From assembly GCA_024644655.1 (NCBI GenBank), contig JAHEHJ010000007.1:56503-120502 (forward strand): 64,000 bases of DNA, given 5' to 3'. The notes below the pieces were generated by a model that worked only from the letters and a program-made list of their open reading frames with translations, was not told the DNA's origin and searched no databases. The position numbers were made by a program, and so were the translations under genes. This stretch comes from Flavobacterium sp. Lineage in GTDB: Bacteria; Bacteroidota; Bacteroidia; Flavobacteriales; Flavobacteriaceae. Of the stretch, positions 33,158 to 42,164 are shown one piece after another. Each line of letters opens with the position of its first letter. Positions within the stretch are counted from its first letter, which is position 1.

Positions 33158-35449
33158 TCTTCTTGCATTAAAGTACTCTTCTAAATGATCGCAGTTTGAT
33201 AAATCCGATAAGTAATTGGGATATGCCGCATTTACTTTTGGAAAATCATCAGGGTAGCCCTTCTCAACAAAATCAATCATTCGCAAACATAAGGCTTTAA
33301 ACTTAGCTGTTTTGGCTTGTTGCAAAGCACATTCATAATACTTCTTGGCCAAAATTTTAGTTCGGTATTCTTTTTCATCGACATAAGACACATCATAATA
33401 TCCCTCGTTATAGCCTGATGAACTACTTTGATACCGTCGCATCATCCACGAATTCCCTGATTCACTCATATTAAAGAAACAATTGGCCACTAAAAAATAA
33501 TAATAATCTCTATCGGGCTCATTACTAGTAGTAGCCTTTTTCAAATAAGCTATCAAATGAGAGGTAACGGATAGTTTTGTTACTCTAAATTTTTCTTTAT
33601 GAGGGATGAAATCGGCTGTATACTTGAAGGAATAAAAAGGATTCTCATCAAAAATCATCTCTTCACTAAAATGATTTCGCTCCCACGGATTGTAATTATC
33701 ATCCCAATAGTCTTGAGAAAGGGAACAAAATACTCGATTCGCATTTTCCAATTGACTCTCTCTTAAATATTTAGTACCCAACAAATCGATTAAATAATTC
33801 TTATCCTTTAGTAAGTATTGATACAACACTTTATCAAAATCACTCACTATAGGGGTATTTAATTTATTCACTATGACTTGCAACTCGCTAGCAGAGTATA
33901 CAAAATCAACATAATCAAAATATTCATAAAAATAGCTAAGATTATCTGTTGTTTTCAATCGGTTCCCTTGCCATTCAACACCATAAGATTCATAATAATA
34001 ATTGGCATATTCAGATTCCCTATTGTTAATTGAACTAATTAATGCCATGGCATCTGGCAAATTGCCCAAAAACTCCAACTCCCTACCTAATGCAAAAACA
34101 AATCTACTGTCTTCTCTATTTCTTAAAAAGATGGGCTTTACAACATCTTTCAGAATTGCTTTTCCATACGATTGGTTTGCAGTACAACACAATGCCTTGA
34201 TTTGCTCAATCTGAACGAATACCTTTTCTTTAGAATACTTTGTACCAAATGAATCAATTGCACTCAAACACGCATCATACTTTCGTGTCATAAATAACAA
34301 TTGGATTTGGGCCGCTTTCCACAAAACTGGGTTATTTACTTTGGTAAAGTCAACGGAATTAACAAAATCAAGCAATTGTTGTGCATACAATCTATCATGT
34401 TCTGAACGGCTTCTCAACAATTCTGTTGATATTTTATCATGTGTATCATCCCAATAGTAATTGGAATTCTCTATGGAGGGTAAATAATTAGAATAGTAAG
34501 GCGTATATATCCAATCTTCAACCTTATTGATTTCTCGCAATAGCATAAAATCCAAAATCCTCATATTGGATGTATTAGCATACATAATTTTCAAATAGTC
34601 TAGGTTTTTGTCAACCTTTTGGCAGGAGGCATACGCATAAACTGCTGCAATATCCTCAGCTGTATGAGCTTGATTTAAAGCTGATTTAAAATTAAAATCA
34701 TGGTGAAAATAATAAAATGCCGCTTTGGCTTTTTCAGGAGATTGTGCAAACAAATTTGCCACTTTAACAGCATTGTCAGTACCCGATGTAAAACAAGTAA
34801 AATACATACTCCAATAATAGATATAGTCTTTTTTGGAATGTGCAAAGGCCTCGTTAAATAAAGCTGTAACCGATTTCATATCGCCAGAATAATAACTAAA
34901 CCGTATGCATTGAAAGGCATATTTTCGCTTTAAATAATTACTCGTTTCTTTTTGATATTGAGCGTACAATTGACTGTAAAATTTGTTCCTTTTAAAATTA
35001 TTCGCGACTCTATTACGCTCCCAAACATCTTCGTTTTGTTGGGCATTAAAATCTTCACATTTTTTAGAAAACAACAAGTACTGTAGTACCGCTCTCTTCT
35101 TATTATGATACAAATAATCCAAAAATGCATTCCCACTTTTTGGATGAATATCGGTAAGTTTGAATTGATAATTAAACGTTTCTATAGCAGAAAGTGCTAC
35201 TTTCTTTTGGGTATAATTATACCAATCCAATATATTGCTTTCATAGAACTCAGGGATACTTTTTTCTTCGTCATACCCATTTAGACCCCACTGATTGGCA
35301 TTGTAATAAAACAATTTGTAGGCCTCAAATTGAAAATACTCAGGTCGCAATAAACAATAGCGAATATCCTCCCCATAAGGGGTATACCCACAACTAAAAA
35401 TCGGAATACTACTTAGTAAAAGCAGTATAGAAACCGTTAATTTCTTCAT
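33155..35449 (-). CDS. Large secreted or lipidated helical-repeat protein, unknown function
   Basis: 764 residues. The signal MKKLTVSILLLLSSIPIFSCG has lipobox Cys20. The mature part is rich in Tyr, Phe and Trp and made of helix pairs resembling TPR or SEL1-like repeats (for instance LLFMTRKYDACLSAIDSF), with no catalytic site seen. The start overlaps the preceding gene by 41 nt and begins exactly at a signal peptide, so translational coupling is real. Probably part of an envelope or surface complex with the 35409 product. Confidence 0.7.
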   Translation of the reverse strand: MKKLTVSILLLLSSIPIFSCGYTPYGEDIRYCLLRPEYFQFEAYKLFYYNANQWGLNGYDEEKSIPEFYESNILDWYNYTQKKVALSAIETFNYQFKLTDIHPKSGNAFLDYLYHNKKRAVLQYLLFSKKCEDFNAQQNEDVWERNRVANNFKRNKFYSQLYAQYQKETSNYLKRKYAFQCIRFSYYSGDMKSVTALFNEAFAHSKKDYIYYWSMYFTCFTSGTDNAVKVANLFAQSPEKAKAAFYYFHHDFNFKSALNQAHTAEDIAAVYAYASCQKVDKNLDYLKIMYANTSNMRILDFMLLREINKVEDWIYTPYYSNYLPSIENSNYYWDDTHDKISTELLRSRSEHDRLYAQQLLDFVNSVDFTKVNNPVLWKAAQIQLLFMTRKYDACLSAIDSFGTKYSKEKVFVQIEQIKALCCTANQSYGKAILKDVVKPIFLRNREDSRFVFALGRELEFLGNLPDAMALISSINNRESEYANYYYESYGVEWQGNRLKTTDNLSYFYEYFDYVDFVYSASELQVIVNKLNTPIVSDFDKVLYQYLLKDKNYLIDLLGTKYLRESQLENANRVFCSLSQDYWDDNYNPWERNHFSEEMIFDENPFYSFKYTADFIPHKEKFRVTKLSVTSHLIAYLKKATTSNEPDRDYYYFLVANCFFNMSESGNSWMMRRYQSSSSGYNEGYYDVSYVDEKEYRTKILAKKYYECALQQAKTAKFKALCLRMIDFVEKGYPDDFPKVNAAYPNYLSDLSNCDHLEEYFNARR

Positions 35450-36446
35450 GGGTAAATTGGTTTAAAATGGATTGGTCTAAATGAAATAATGCTATGGTAC
35501 ACTCGTCATGCAATACAACTTTCTTTTTAATAAGATTAATAGCTTCAAGTAGCAACTTCGTATCTACTTCTTCACATTTAAGCTGATCTCCTTTGCGGAA
35601 ATAAGTCTCATAATTCATTGAAGTATCTTTGGTTACTTCATACCACATAGGCTTTACAGGTTTGGCAAAAGATTGAATCTCCTTAGAACCCATAGTCAAC
35701 AATCCCGAAAAATGATTGTTTTGATACCACTGTGTCCAACTGTACATTGGCAATGCTATATCCATTGGTATTGGGTATTCCTTTTTAACCGTCAAATACG
35801 ATTCCAACTCTTTCAAATCTAATATCGAATTCTTGTTGCCATCGGTCAATGGTTTAACCAAATTGTAGCACATCAACATCACACGATCTACAGGTGGAGT
35901 TCCCATAATTTCGGGATATTTATAAGGATACAATCGAAGAGTACAACTTATATTACGTTTAGATAGTTCTTTTATCTTTTGAAGCAAATAAAAATAATTT
36001 TCCTTAGTACTTTTAGTCCAATCGCAATCAACCTGAATTTCAGAAGCTATCGTCGTGTTTTTAAACTTCTCCTTATTGTATTTATCTATTAAATAAACAA
36101 TATTATCAGCCAGTTTGACCAAATCATGCTTTTTGTTAAATTTAAAAATTTCATTTTTAATATATATAGTAGGCACTATACTCACACTATCCAATTGTTG
36201 ATTGTCATATCTACCTACTTGGGTTTTATCAAGAGGATAATTCCCCATAGCTTCCGAATAGTCTATTTCAAAATATTTTACATACAAAGTGTGGGTCTGG
36301 TATTTTTGCAATGCCGCCACCTCACTAGTTTCCGTATAATCACTCTTCCAATAATAAAATGCCCGATTGATGTGAGCCAATTTATCCGACTGGTTGCACG
36401 AAAACAATAGAATCGAAATCAACCCTAAAAACCCTGCTTTTTTCAT
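35409..36446 (-). CDS. Lipoprotein with a TIM-barrel glycosidase-like fold (low confidence)
   Basis: 345 residues. The signal MKKAGFLGLISILLFSCNQ has Cys17. EIQVDCDWTKSTKENYFYLL and PPVDRVMLMCYNLVKPLTDG resemble the strand-end acidic motifs of GH18-like or DUF3142 barrels. The acidic cluster (VDCDW) could be the active site, but I could not confirm a family. Its 3' end overlaps the 33155 gene by 41 nt. Confidence 0.55.
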   Translation of the reverse strand: MKKAGFLGLISILLFSCNQSDKLAHINRAFYYWKSDYTETSEVAALQKYQTHTLYVKYFEIDYSEAMGNYPLDKTQVGRYDNQQLDSVSIVPTIYIKNEIFKFNKKHDLVKLADNIVYLIDKYNKEKFKNTTIASEIQVDCDWTKSTKENYFYLLQKIKELSKRNISCTLRLYPYKYPEIMGTPPVDRVMLMCYNLVKPLTDGNKNSILDLKELESYLTVKKEYPIPMDIALPMYSWTQWYQNNHFSGLLTMGSKEIQSFAKPVKPMWYEVTKDTSMNYETYFRKGDQLKCEEVDTKLLLEAINLIKKKVVLHDECTIALFHLDQSILNQFTHEEINGFYTAFTK

Positions 36447-36515
36447 AATGAGACCTATTTGTGATATAACGTAAAATTTGTATTAAATGTATATAAAAAA
36501 TTCAATTCATTTTGC

Positions 36516-36552
36516 AACAAAAAAACCCGTGCCTTTCGGAACGGGTTTTAGT
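36516..36552 (-). terminator. Terminator of pepD
   Basis: AAACCCGT/ACGGGTTT with T run on the minus strand. Confidence 0.88.
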
Positions 36553-36614
36553 AATATAGGTAATGCAATCCTTTTCAAAACTGCAATATACTTTTATGAA
36601 AATAACATAAAACG

Positions 36615-38078
36615 CTATTGTTTTACAGGTATATTTTTCAAAATTTCTAATAAAAACTTCCAGAATTTTTGGGAAGACGAAATTGAAGCTCTTTCATCAG
36701 GGCTATGCGCTCCATGAATAGTTGGACCAAAAGAAATCATATCCATCCCAGGATAGTTTGTTCCTAAAATTCCACATTCTAATCCAGCATGACAAGCCAC
36801 AACACTAGGTTTAGTACCATTTTGCTTTTCATATAAAGAAACTAACACATCCAATATTTCAGATTTAACATTCGGTGTCCATCCTGGATAACTTCCAGCA
36901 AATTCAACTTCACATCCAAATAATTCATAAGCTGAACGCAACGAATTAGCCAAATCCATTTTGGAACTTTCTACCGAAGAACGGGTTAAGTTTTGAATAG
37001 AAATTGTACCATCTTTTACAATAACACGAGCAATATTATTTGAAGTTTCAACCAAGTCTGCCATATCTGCACTCATGCGGTAAACCCCATTATGAGCGGC
37101 ATACAACGCACGCAACAAGCCTTCTTGAACACCTAAATCCATAACCTTACTAGGTAAATCGCTTTTTACAATATCAATCGTAAGATTAGGCTCCATAGTC
37201 TTGAACTCTGCTTTTATATCATTGATGATTTCTTGCATATCAAACACAAAAGCTTCATCATACATCCCTGCAACAATAACCTTAGCTTGACTTTCACGTG
37301 GTATTGCATTGCGCAAACTACCTCCACTTATTTCAGCTATTTGCATACCAAAATTCTCAAAGCCATCAAATAACAAGCGGTTCATAATCTTATTGGCATT
37401 ACCCAATCCTTTATGAATATCCATACCTGAATGCCCTCCATTTAGTCCTTTTACTGTAATCGCATACCCCACAGATCCTTCTGGAGTTTCTTCTTCAGCA
37501 TAAGTTCGTGTAGCCGTTACATCAATACCTCCTGCACAACCAATATCAATCTCATCGTCTTCTTCGGTATCTAAATTTAATAGAATTTCTCCTTGCAAAA
37601 CTCCGCCTTTTAAATTCAAGGCTCCTGTCATTCCAGTTTCTTCATCTATAGTAAATAAAGCATCTATTGCTGGATGTGGAATATCTTTACTCTCTAAAAT
37701 AGCCATAATAGCTGCTACTCCAAGACCATTATCTGCTCCTAATGTAGTGCCTTTTGCTCGTACCCAATCCCCGTCTACATACATATCAATACCTTGAGTT
37801 AAAAAGTCAAACTGGGTATCGTTATTTTTTTGGTGTACCATATCCAAGTGTCCTTGTAACACTATCGTTTTACGGTTCTCCATACCAGGAGTAGCTGGTT
37901 TGCGTATAATTACATTGCGTATTTCATCTTCAAATGTTTCCAATCCCAAACTCGTTCCGAAGTTTTTCATGAATTCAATAACACGCTCCTCTTTTTTAGA
38001 CGGTCGAGGCACCGCATTTAAATCGGCGAACTTGTTCCAAAGTACTTTGGGTTCAAGGTTTCTAATTTCTTGGCTCAT
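36615..38078 (-). CDS. pepD: Aminoacyl-histidine dipeptidase (M20C, PepD)
   Basis: 487 residues. VLQGHLDMV supplies the first His-x-Asp ligands, GADNGLGVAA the bridging Asp, and DEETGMTGA the catalytic Glu pair; VACHAGLECGIL and the C-terminal GPTIHGAHSPDE supply the last ligands. This is the dinuclear zinc carnosinase-type dipeptidase in the cytoplasm. Monocistronic. Confidence 0.94.
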   Translation of the reverse strand: MSQEIRNLEPKVLWNKFADLNAVPRPSKKEERVIEFMKNFGTSLGLETFEDEIRNVIIRKPATPGMENRKTIVLQGHLDMVHQKNNDTQFDFLTQGIDMYVDGDWVRAKGTTLGADNGLGVAAIMAILESKDIPHPAIDALFTIDEETGMTGALNLKGGVLQGEILLNLDTEEDDEIDIGCAGGIDVTATRTYAEEETPEGSVGYAITVKGLNGGHSGMDIHKGLGNANKIMNRLLFDGFENFGMQIAEISGGSLRNAIPRESQAKVIVAGMYDEAFVFDMQEIINDIKAEFKTMEPNLTIDIVKSDLPSKVMDLGVQEGLLRALYAAHNGVYRMSADMADLVETSNNIARVIVKDGTISIQNLTRSSVESSKMDLANSLRSAYELFGCEVEFAGSYPGWTPNVKSEILDVLVSLYEKQNGTKPSVVACHAGLECGILGTNYPGMDMISFGPTIHGAHSPDERASISSSQKFWKFLLEILKNIPVKQ

Positions 38079-38109
38079 TATAATGTTAAGTTTGTAAGTT
38101 TCAAAGTGG

Positions 38110-38117
38110 CAAAGTTA
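38110..38117 (-). promoter_or_regulatory. Bacteroidota -7 box of pepD
   Basis: TAACTTTG on the minus strand, 31 bases before the ATG at 38078. Confidence 0.6.
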
Positions 38118-38177
38118 CAAAGTTTAGTTTCTTAGCGAATTGATATTGTGATTATATTTACATTTTAAATACTGAGT

Positions 38178-39233
38178 TTGAAACGCAAATACCTACTTCC
38201 TCTATTTCTCCTTTTTCAAATCGTTTTTTTACGATTCTTAGCCTTGTTTCCCAAAACAGTAGAACGGTGGTATAGCAACGGCTGGTTCGTATACAGTTCT
38301 CGTTTCATGAGAACCTTATGGGGAAGAGTTCCATTTTCTATAGGCGATGTATTGTATGGCACATTGATACTCTATTCAATGTATTGGCTCTATCAAAACC
38401 GAAAATCAAATTGGAAAGATAAACTATGGTCCGCTCTAAGTATCCTTTCTGTTGTCTATTTTATGTTTCATGTTCTCTGGGCTTTCAACTATTACAGAGA
38501 ACCCTTATTTGAAAAGATGAATATCCAACGGGATTATTCCGATAAAGACTTGTTGGAATTTACTCAAAAACTAATCGTGAAAACCAATGCCATTCAATTT
38601 CAAATAACACATAATACTCAACAAAAAGTAACTGTCCCCTATTCCCAAGACCAACTCTTTGAAATGACACAAGACGGGTATACAACCTTAGCCCAACAAT
38701 ATCCGATTTTCAAATACGAAATCCCAAGTCGCAAAAAATCGCTTTTTAGTTTACCCTTGACCTATATGGGCTTTGGAGGGTATTTAAATCCGTTCACCAA
38801 TGAATCTCAAGTAAACGATAAACTTCCTAAGTATGGATTTCCTAACGTAATTTGCCATGAAATGGCACACCAAATTGGGTACGCTAGTGAAAGTGAATGT
38901 AATTTCATAGGCTTTTTGGCTTGCATCAAAAACAAAGATGCCTATGTTCAATATTCTGCTTATACTACCGCTTTGCGCTACTGCTTAGAAAATATTATCC
39001 TAAAAGATGAAGCCCAATTTAATATTCTAAAACCAACTATTAATAAAGGTATACTCGAAAACTACAAAGAAAGTGAAACCTTTTGGGCAGCCTATGACAC
39101 TTTTATAGATAAAGGATTCCAAATCTTCTACGATAATTTTCTCAAAAGCAACCAACAAAAAGAAGGGATTGAAAGTTATAGTAAATATGTTAATCTCCTT
39201 ATCAACTACTATAAAGATAAGGAATTGGAATAA
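38178..39233 (+). CDS. DUF3810 membrane protein with HExxH
   Basis: 351 residues. Three N-terminal membrane helices (~5-22, 52-70, 82-100), then a domain with NVICHEMAHQIGYASESECNF, a zincin HExxH plus downstream Glu, so a membrane metalloprotease is likely. The start is unusual: no ATG occurs before residue ~44, and TTG 38178 gives MKRKYLL with basic residues and a good first helix. Monocistronic. Substrate unknown. Confidence 0.85.
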   Translation: MKRKYLLPLFLLFQIVFLRFLALFPKTVERWYSNGWFVYSSRFMRTLWGRVPFSIGDVLYGTLILYSMYWLYQNRKSNWKDKLWSALSILSVVYFMFHVLWAFNYYREPLFEKMNIQRDYSDKDLLEFTQKLIVKTNAIQFQITHNTQQKVTVPYSQDQLFEMTQDGYTTLAQQYPIFKYEIPSRKKSLFSLPLTYMGFGGYLNPFTNESQVNDKLPKYGFPNVICHEMAHQIGYASESECNFIGFLACIKNKDAYVQYSAYTTALRYCLENIILKDEAQFNILKPTINKGILENYKESETFWAAYDTFIDKGFQIFYDNFLKSNQQKEGIESYSKYVNLLINYYKDKELE

Positions 39234-39306
39234 TTAGAAACTCTATAAATTAGTGTTCTAAAATCGATAAGGAGCAGCTGTGAAAAGTATACGGACGAGC
39301 CAATCA

Positions 39307-39381
39307 ATTCGTCAGGACGAATCTTCAACTTGGTCCTGACCAACTGAAATATTCGTCAGGTCAAATTGGTCTTAGACCAAT
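39307..39381. repeat. Cluster of short palindromes
   Basis: ATTCGTcaggACGAAT (39307-39322), TTGGTcctgACCAA (39330-39343), a degraded attcgtcaggtcaaat and ATTGGTCTtAGACCAAT (39365-39381) occur in 75 bases. Confidence 0.6.
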
Positions 39382-39443
39382 GTGCAAAAATGACAGAAAA
39401 CACACAATAAATAATACAGGACAGGTTAATTACGGTTACAAAC

Positions 39444-39475
39444 AAAAAAAGCCACTGAAAATCAGTGGCTTTTTA
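39444..39475 (-). terminator. Terminator of the tRNA operon
   Basis: AAGCCACTGA/TCAGTGGCTT followed by T run on the minus strand; directly downstream of tRNA-Arg. Confidence 0.88.
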
Positions 39476-39478
39476 ATG

Positions 39479-39552
39479 TGATCCCATCAGGATTCGAACC
39501 TGAGACCTACTGCTTAGAAGGCAGTTGCTCTATCCAGCTGAGCTATGAGACC
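39479..39552 (-). tRNA. tRNA-Arg (UCU)
   Basis: 74 nt cloverleaf. Anticodon stem CTGCC/GGCAG with loop CTTCTAA, anticodon TCT; T-loop GGTTCGAATCC; the 3' CCA is not encoded. Confidence 0.95.
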
Positions 39553-39641
39553 ATTTTCATTTCAAACATATCAATATCCTTTCCCGATTAATAATCGAGT
39601 AACTCTATGGAATTGAGTTATGTGAACTGGAATAGTAAAAG

Positions 39642-39716
39642 TCGGGGTGGCAGGATTCGAACCTGCGGCCTCCTGCTCCCAAAGCAGGCGCGATAACCGG
39701 GCTACGCTACACCCCG
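39642..39716 (-). tRNA. tRNA-Pro (UGG)
   Basis: 75 nt. Anticodon stem CCTGC/GCAGG with loop TTTGGGA, anticodon TGG; acceptor CGGGGTG/CACCCCG. CCA not encoded. Confidence 0.95.
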
Positions 39717-39763
39717 TGTATTGTATCTGTGGCAGATATAGGTTACACTAAACCCTTAAATTG

Positions 39764-39847
39764 CGGAGAGACAGGGACTCGAACCCTGGCGACAGTCACC
39801 CGTCGACAGATTAGCAATCTGCTCCGTTACCACTCCGGCACCTCTCC
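39764..39847 (-). tRNA. tRNA-Ser (GCU)
   Basis: 84 nt with a long variable arm. Anticodon loop in CAGATTGCTAATCTG, anticodon GCT; acceptor GGAGAG/CTCTCC. First tRNA of the Ser-Pro-Arg operon. Confidence 0.94.
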
Positions 39848-40065
39848 TAATAATCGTCAACTTGTAAAAGAACATTTTCTTTAAGCGGTTGCAAATGTAA
39901 TTTAACATTCTATAATTTACAACTATTTCAAATCTTTTTTTAGTATTTACACCAAATAAATTTTAAATACATTCACTTTCAATACAGTACAAACTGAAGT
40001 CTTCATTAAATATGCTCCGCAAACGATTTATTGCCTCACAAATTCCATAATTTGCAATAAAAGTT

Positions 40066-40073
40066 TAGTTTTG
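40066..40073 (+). promoter_or_regulatory. Bacteroidota -7 box of the thiolase gene
   Basis: TAGTTTTG, 24 bases before ATG 40098; it overlaps the TTG start of the ORF track (40071). Confidence 0.7.
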
Positions 40074-40097
40074 CATTACACAAACAACTTTAATTTT

Positions 40098-41276
40098 ATG
40101 AACACAAAAATAGTAATCGTTTCGGCTGTTAGAACTCCTCTAGGAAGCTTTATGGGATCCTTATCTTCTGTTGCCGCTACTCAATTAGGGGCTACTGCCA
40201 TTAAAGGGGCCTTAGATAAAATCAATCTTGACTACAATCTAGTTGATGAAGTAATTATGGGTAATGTAGTTCAAGCAGGTGTTGGACAAGCTCCCGCACG
40301 CCAAGCCGCCCTTCATGCTGGATTACCGAATTCAGTAATATGTACAACTATAAATAAAGTATGTGCCTCAGGAATGAAGGCTGTGATGCAAGGCGCACAG
40401 GCCATCATGGCTGGAGATGCCGAAATTGTTGTTGCTGGAGGCATGGAGAACATGAGTATGATTCCTCATTATGTACACCTTAGAAATGGTGTTAAATTTG
40501 GACCTACTTCTTTAATAGATGGTATGCAAAGAGATGGATTAAGTGATGCTTATGACAATAATGCCATGGGTGTTAGCGCCGATTTATGTGCTTCAGAATA
40601 TAAAATCACTCGCGAACAACAAGATGCTTTTGCTATTCAATCCTATGAGCGTGCTGCTAAAGCTTGGAGCGAAGGTAAATTCGATAACGAAGTGGTACCT
40701 GTTACAATCCCTCAACGTCGTGGTGAACCTGTTATCTTTTCGAAAGATGAAGAATTTACTAACGTGAAATTAGATAAAATCCCAGCTTTAAATCCGGCTT
40801 TCACCAAAGAAGGAACTGTTACTGCTGCCAATGCATCAACTATTAATGATGGTGCAGCTGCTCTAGTTTTAATGAGCGAAGAAAAAGCAATAGCCTTAGG
40901 ATTAAAACCCTTAGCTTATATTAAATCGTATGCTGATGCAGCTCAAGAACCAAAATGGTTTACTACAGCCCCTGCAAAAGCCCTACCAAAAGCTTTAGCT
41001 AAAGTAGGACTAACAGTAAAAGATGTTGATTTTTTTGAATTTAACGAAGCCTTTGCTGTCGTAGGTTTAGCCAATGCTCAAATTTTAGGCCTTGACCAAA
41101 ATAAAATAAATGTTAACGGTGGTGCTGTAGCATTAGGACACCCTCTAGGATGTTCGGGAGCTCGTGTTATTGTAACTTTAATCAATGTGTTGGAACAAAA
41201 CAATGCTAAAATTGGTGCCGCAGCCATCTGTAATGGAGGTGGAGGCGCTTCTTCTATTGTTATTGAAAGAGCCTAA
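40098..41276 (+). CDS. Acetyl-CoA C-acetyltransferase (thiolase)
   Basis: 392 residues from ATG 40098. NKVCASGMKA carries the acyl-accepting Cys, GGAVALGHPLGCSGAR the His and second Cys region, and AAICNGGGGASSIVIE the C-terminal signature. It condenses or cleaves acetoacetyl-CoA or longer 3-ketoacyl-CoA. Cytoplasmic tetramer. A downstream hairpin probably ends or stabilises the message. Confidence 0.95.
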   Translation: MNTKIVIVSAVRTPLGSFMGSLSSVAATQLGATAIKGALDKINLDYNLVDEVIMGNVVQAGVGQAPARQAALHAGLPNSVICTTINKVCASGMKAVMQGAQAIMAGDAEIVVAGGMENMSMIPHYVHLRNGVKFGPTSLIDGMQRDGLSDAYDNNAMGVSADLCASEYKITREQQDAFAIQSYERAAKAWSEGKFDNEVVPVTIPQRRGEPVIFSKDEEFTNVKLDKIPALNPAFTKEGTVTAANASTINDGAAALVLMSEEKAIALGLKPLAYIKSYADAAQEPKWFTTAPAKALPKALAKVGLTVKDVDFFEFNEAFAVVGLANAQILGLDQNKINVNGGAVALGHPLGCSGARVIVTLINVLEQNNAKIGAAAICNGGGGASSIVIERA

Positions 41277-41287
41277 TTATAGTATGA

Positions 41288-41331
41288 GTCATGAGTTATA
41301 AGTTCACTTTATCTATACTATAACTCATGAC
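41288..41331. other. Long hairpin after the thiolase gene
   Basis: GTCATGAGTTATA/TATAACTCATGAC, a 13-bp perfect stem with an 18-nt loop and no T run. Possibly a message end or a REP-like element. Confidence 0.55.
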
Positions 41332-41360
41332 ACAATTCTTATAACTCCTAATTTCTCATA

Positions 41361-42122
41361 ATGTTTGCCATTTGTAATTTAGCCATAATTCCGCTCAGAG
41401 CCGAGCCTAGTGACCGAAGCGAAATCGTTTCGCAAGTACTGTTTGGCGAACACTTTGAGGTATTGGAAACTCAAAACCAATGGGCTAAAATCAAATTGAA
41501 TTATGACAATTACGAAGGATGGGTGGACTCCAAACAGTATCAAATCATTTCAGAAAAAAACTATACCGAACTTTCTAAAGAAGCCATTATTCTCAATTCC
41601 GATTTGGTAGAGTACATTACAAACACTTCCAACCTATTATTACCTATTCCCTTAGGCGCCTCTTTATCCTTTTTAAACCACAGCGAAATCAATACCGATA
41701 GCTTTGAATTTGAAGGGTTAAAAGTAAGCGGCATAAAGCCCAAAGCCCATTTAATTGCCACGGCTTATTTATACCTAAATGCTCCTTATTTGTGGGGTGG
41801 TAAAACACCTTTCGGAATAGATTGCTCGGGCTTCACCCAAATGGTATACAAACTCAATGGCTATCATTTACTACGTGATGCCTCCCAACAAGCCTCTCAA
41901 GGCGAACCATTAAGCTTTATTGAAGAAAGTGAACCAGGTGATTTAGCTTTCTTTGATAACGAAGAAGGTAAAATTATTCATGTAGGGATACTAATGGAAA
42001 ACAACTATATCATTCATGCGAGCGGTAAAGTACGCATCGATAGATTAGACCATTTAGGCATTTATAATGCCGATCAAAACCGACACACTCATCGATTAAG
42101 AGTAATAAAGAAAATCATATAA
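41361..42122 (+). CDS. NlpC/P60 (C40) peptidase with SH3 domain
   Basis: 253 residues. The N-terminus has an SH3-like fold (IIPLRAEPSDRSEIVSQVLF, WAKIKLNYDNYEGWV). The peptidase domain shows FGIDCSGFTQMVYK (catalytic Cys), HVGILMENNYIIHASG (His) and DHLGIYN. It should cut cell-wall peptides, although no clear signal peptide is seen. The terminator overlaps the stop. Confidence 0.92.
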   Translation: MFAICNLAIIPLRAEPSDRSEIVSQVLFGEHFEVLETQNQWAKIKLNYDNYEGWVDSKQYQIISEKNYTELSKEAIILNSDLVEYITNTSNLLLPIPLGASLSFLNHSEINTDSFEFEGLKVSGIKPKAHLIATAYLYLNAPYLWGGKTPFGIDCSGFTQMVYKLNGYHLLRDASQQASQGEPLSFIEESEPGDLAFFDNEEGKIIHVGILMENNYIIHASGKVRIDRLDHLGIYNADQNRHTHRLRVIKKII

Positions 42123-42149
42123 ACCGAGACTAACCCTCTCGGTTTTTTT
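42121..42149 (+). terminator. Terminator of the NlpC/P60 gene
   Basis: AACCGAG/CTCGGTT with T run. Confidence 0.88.
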
Positions 42150-42164
42150 AGTTTTTAAAAAAAT

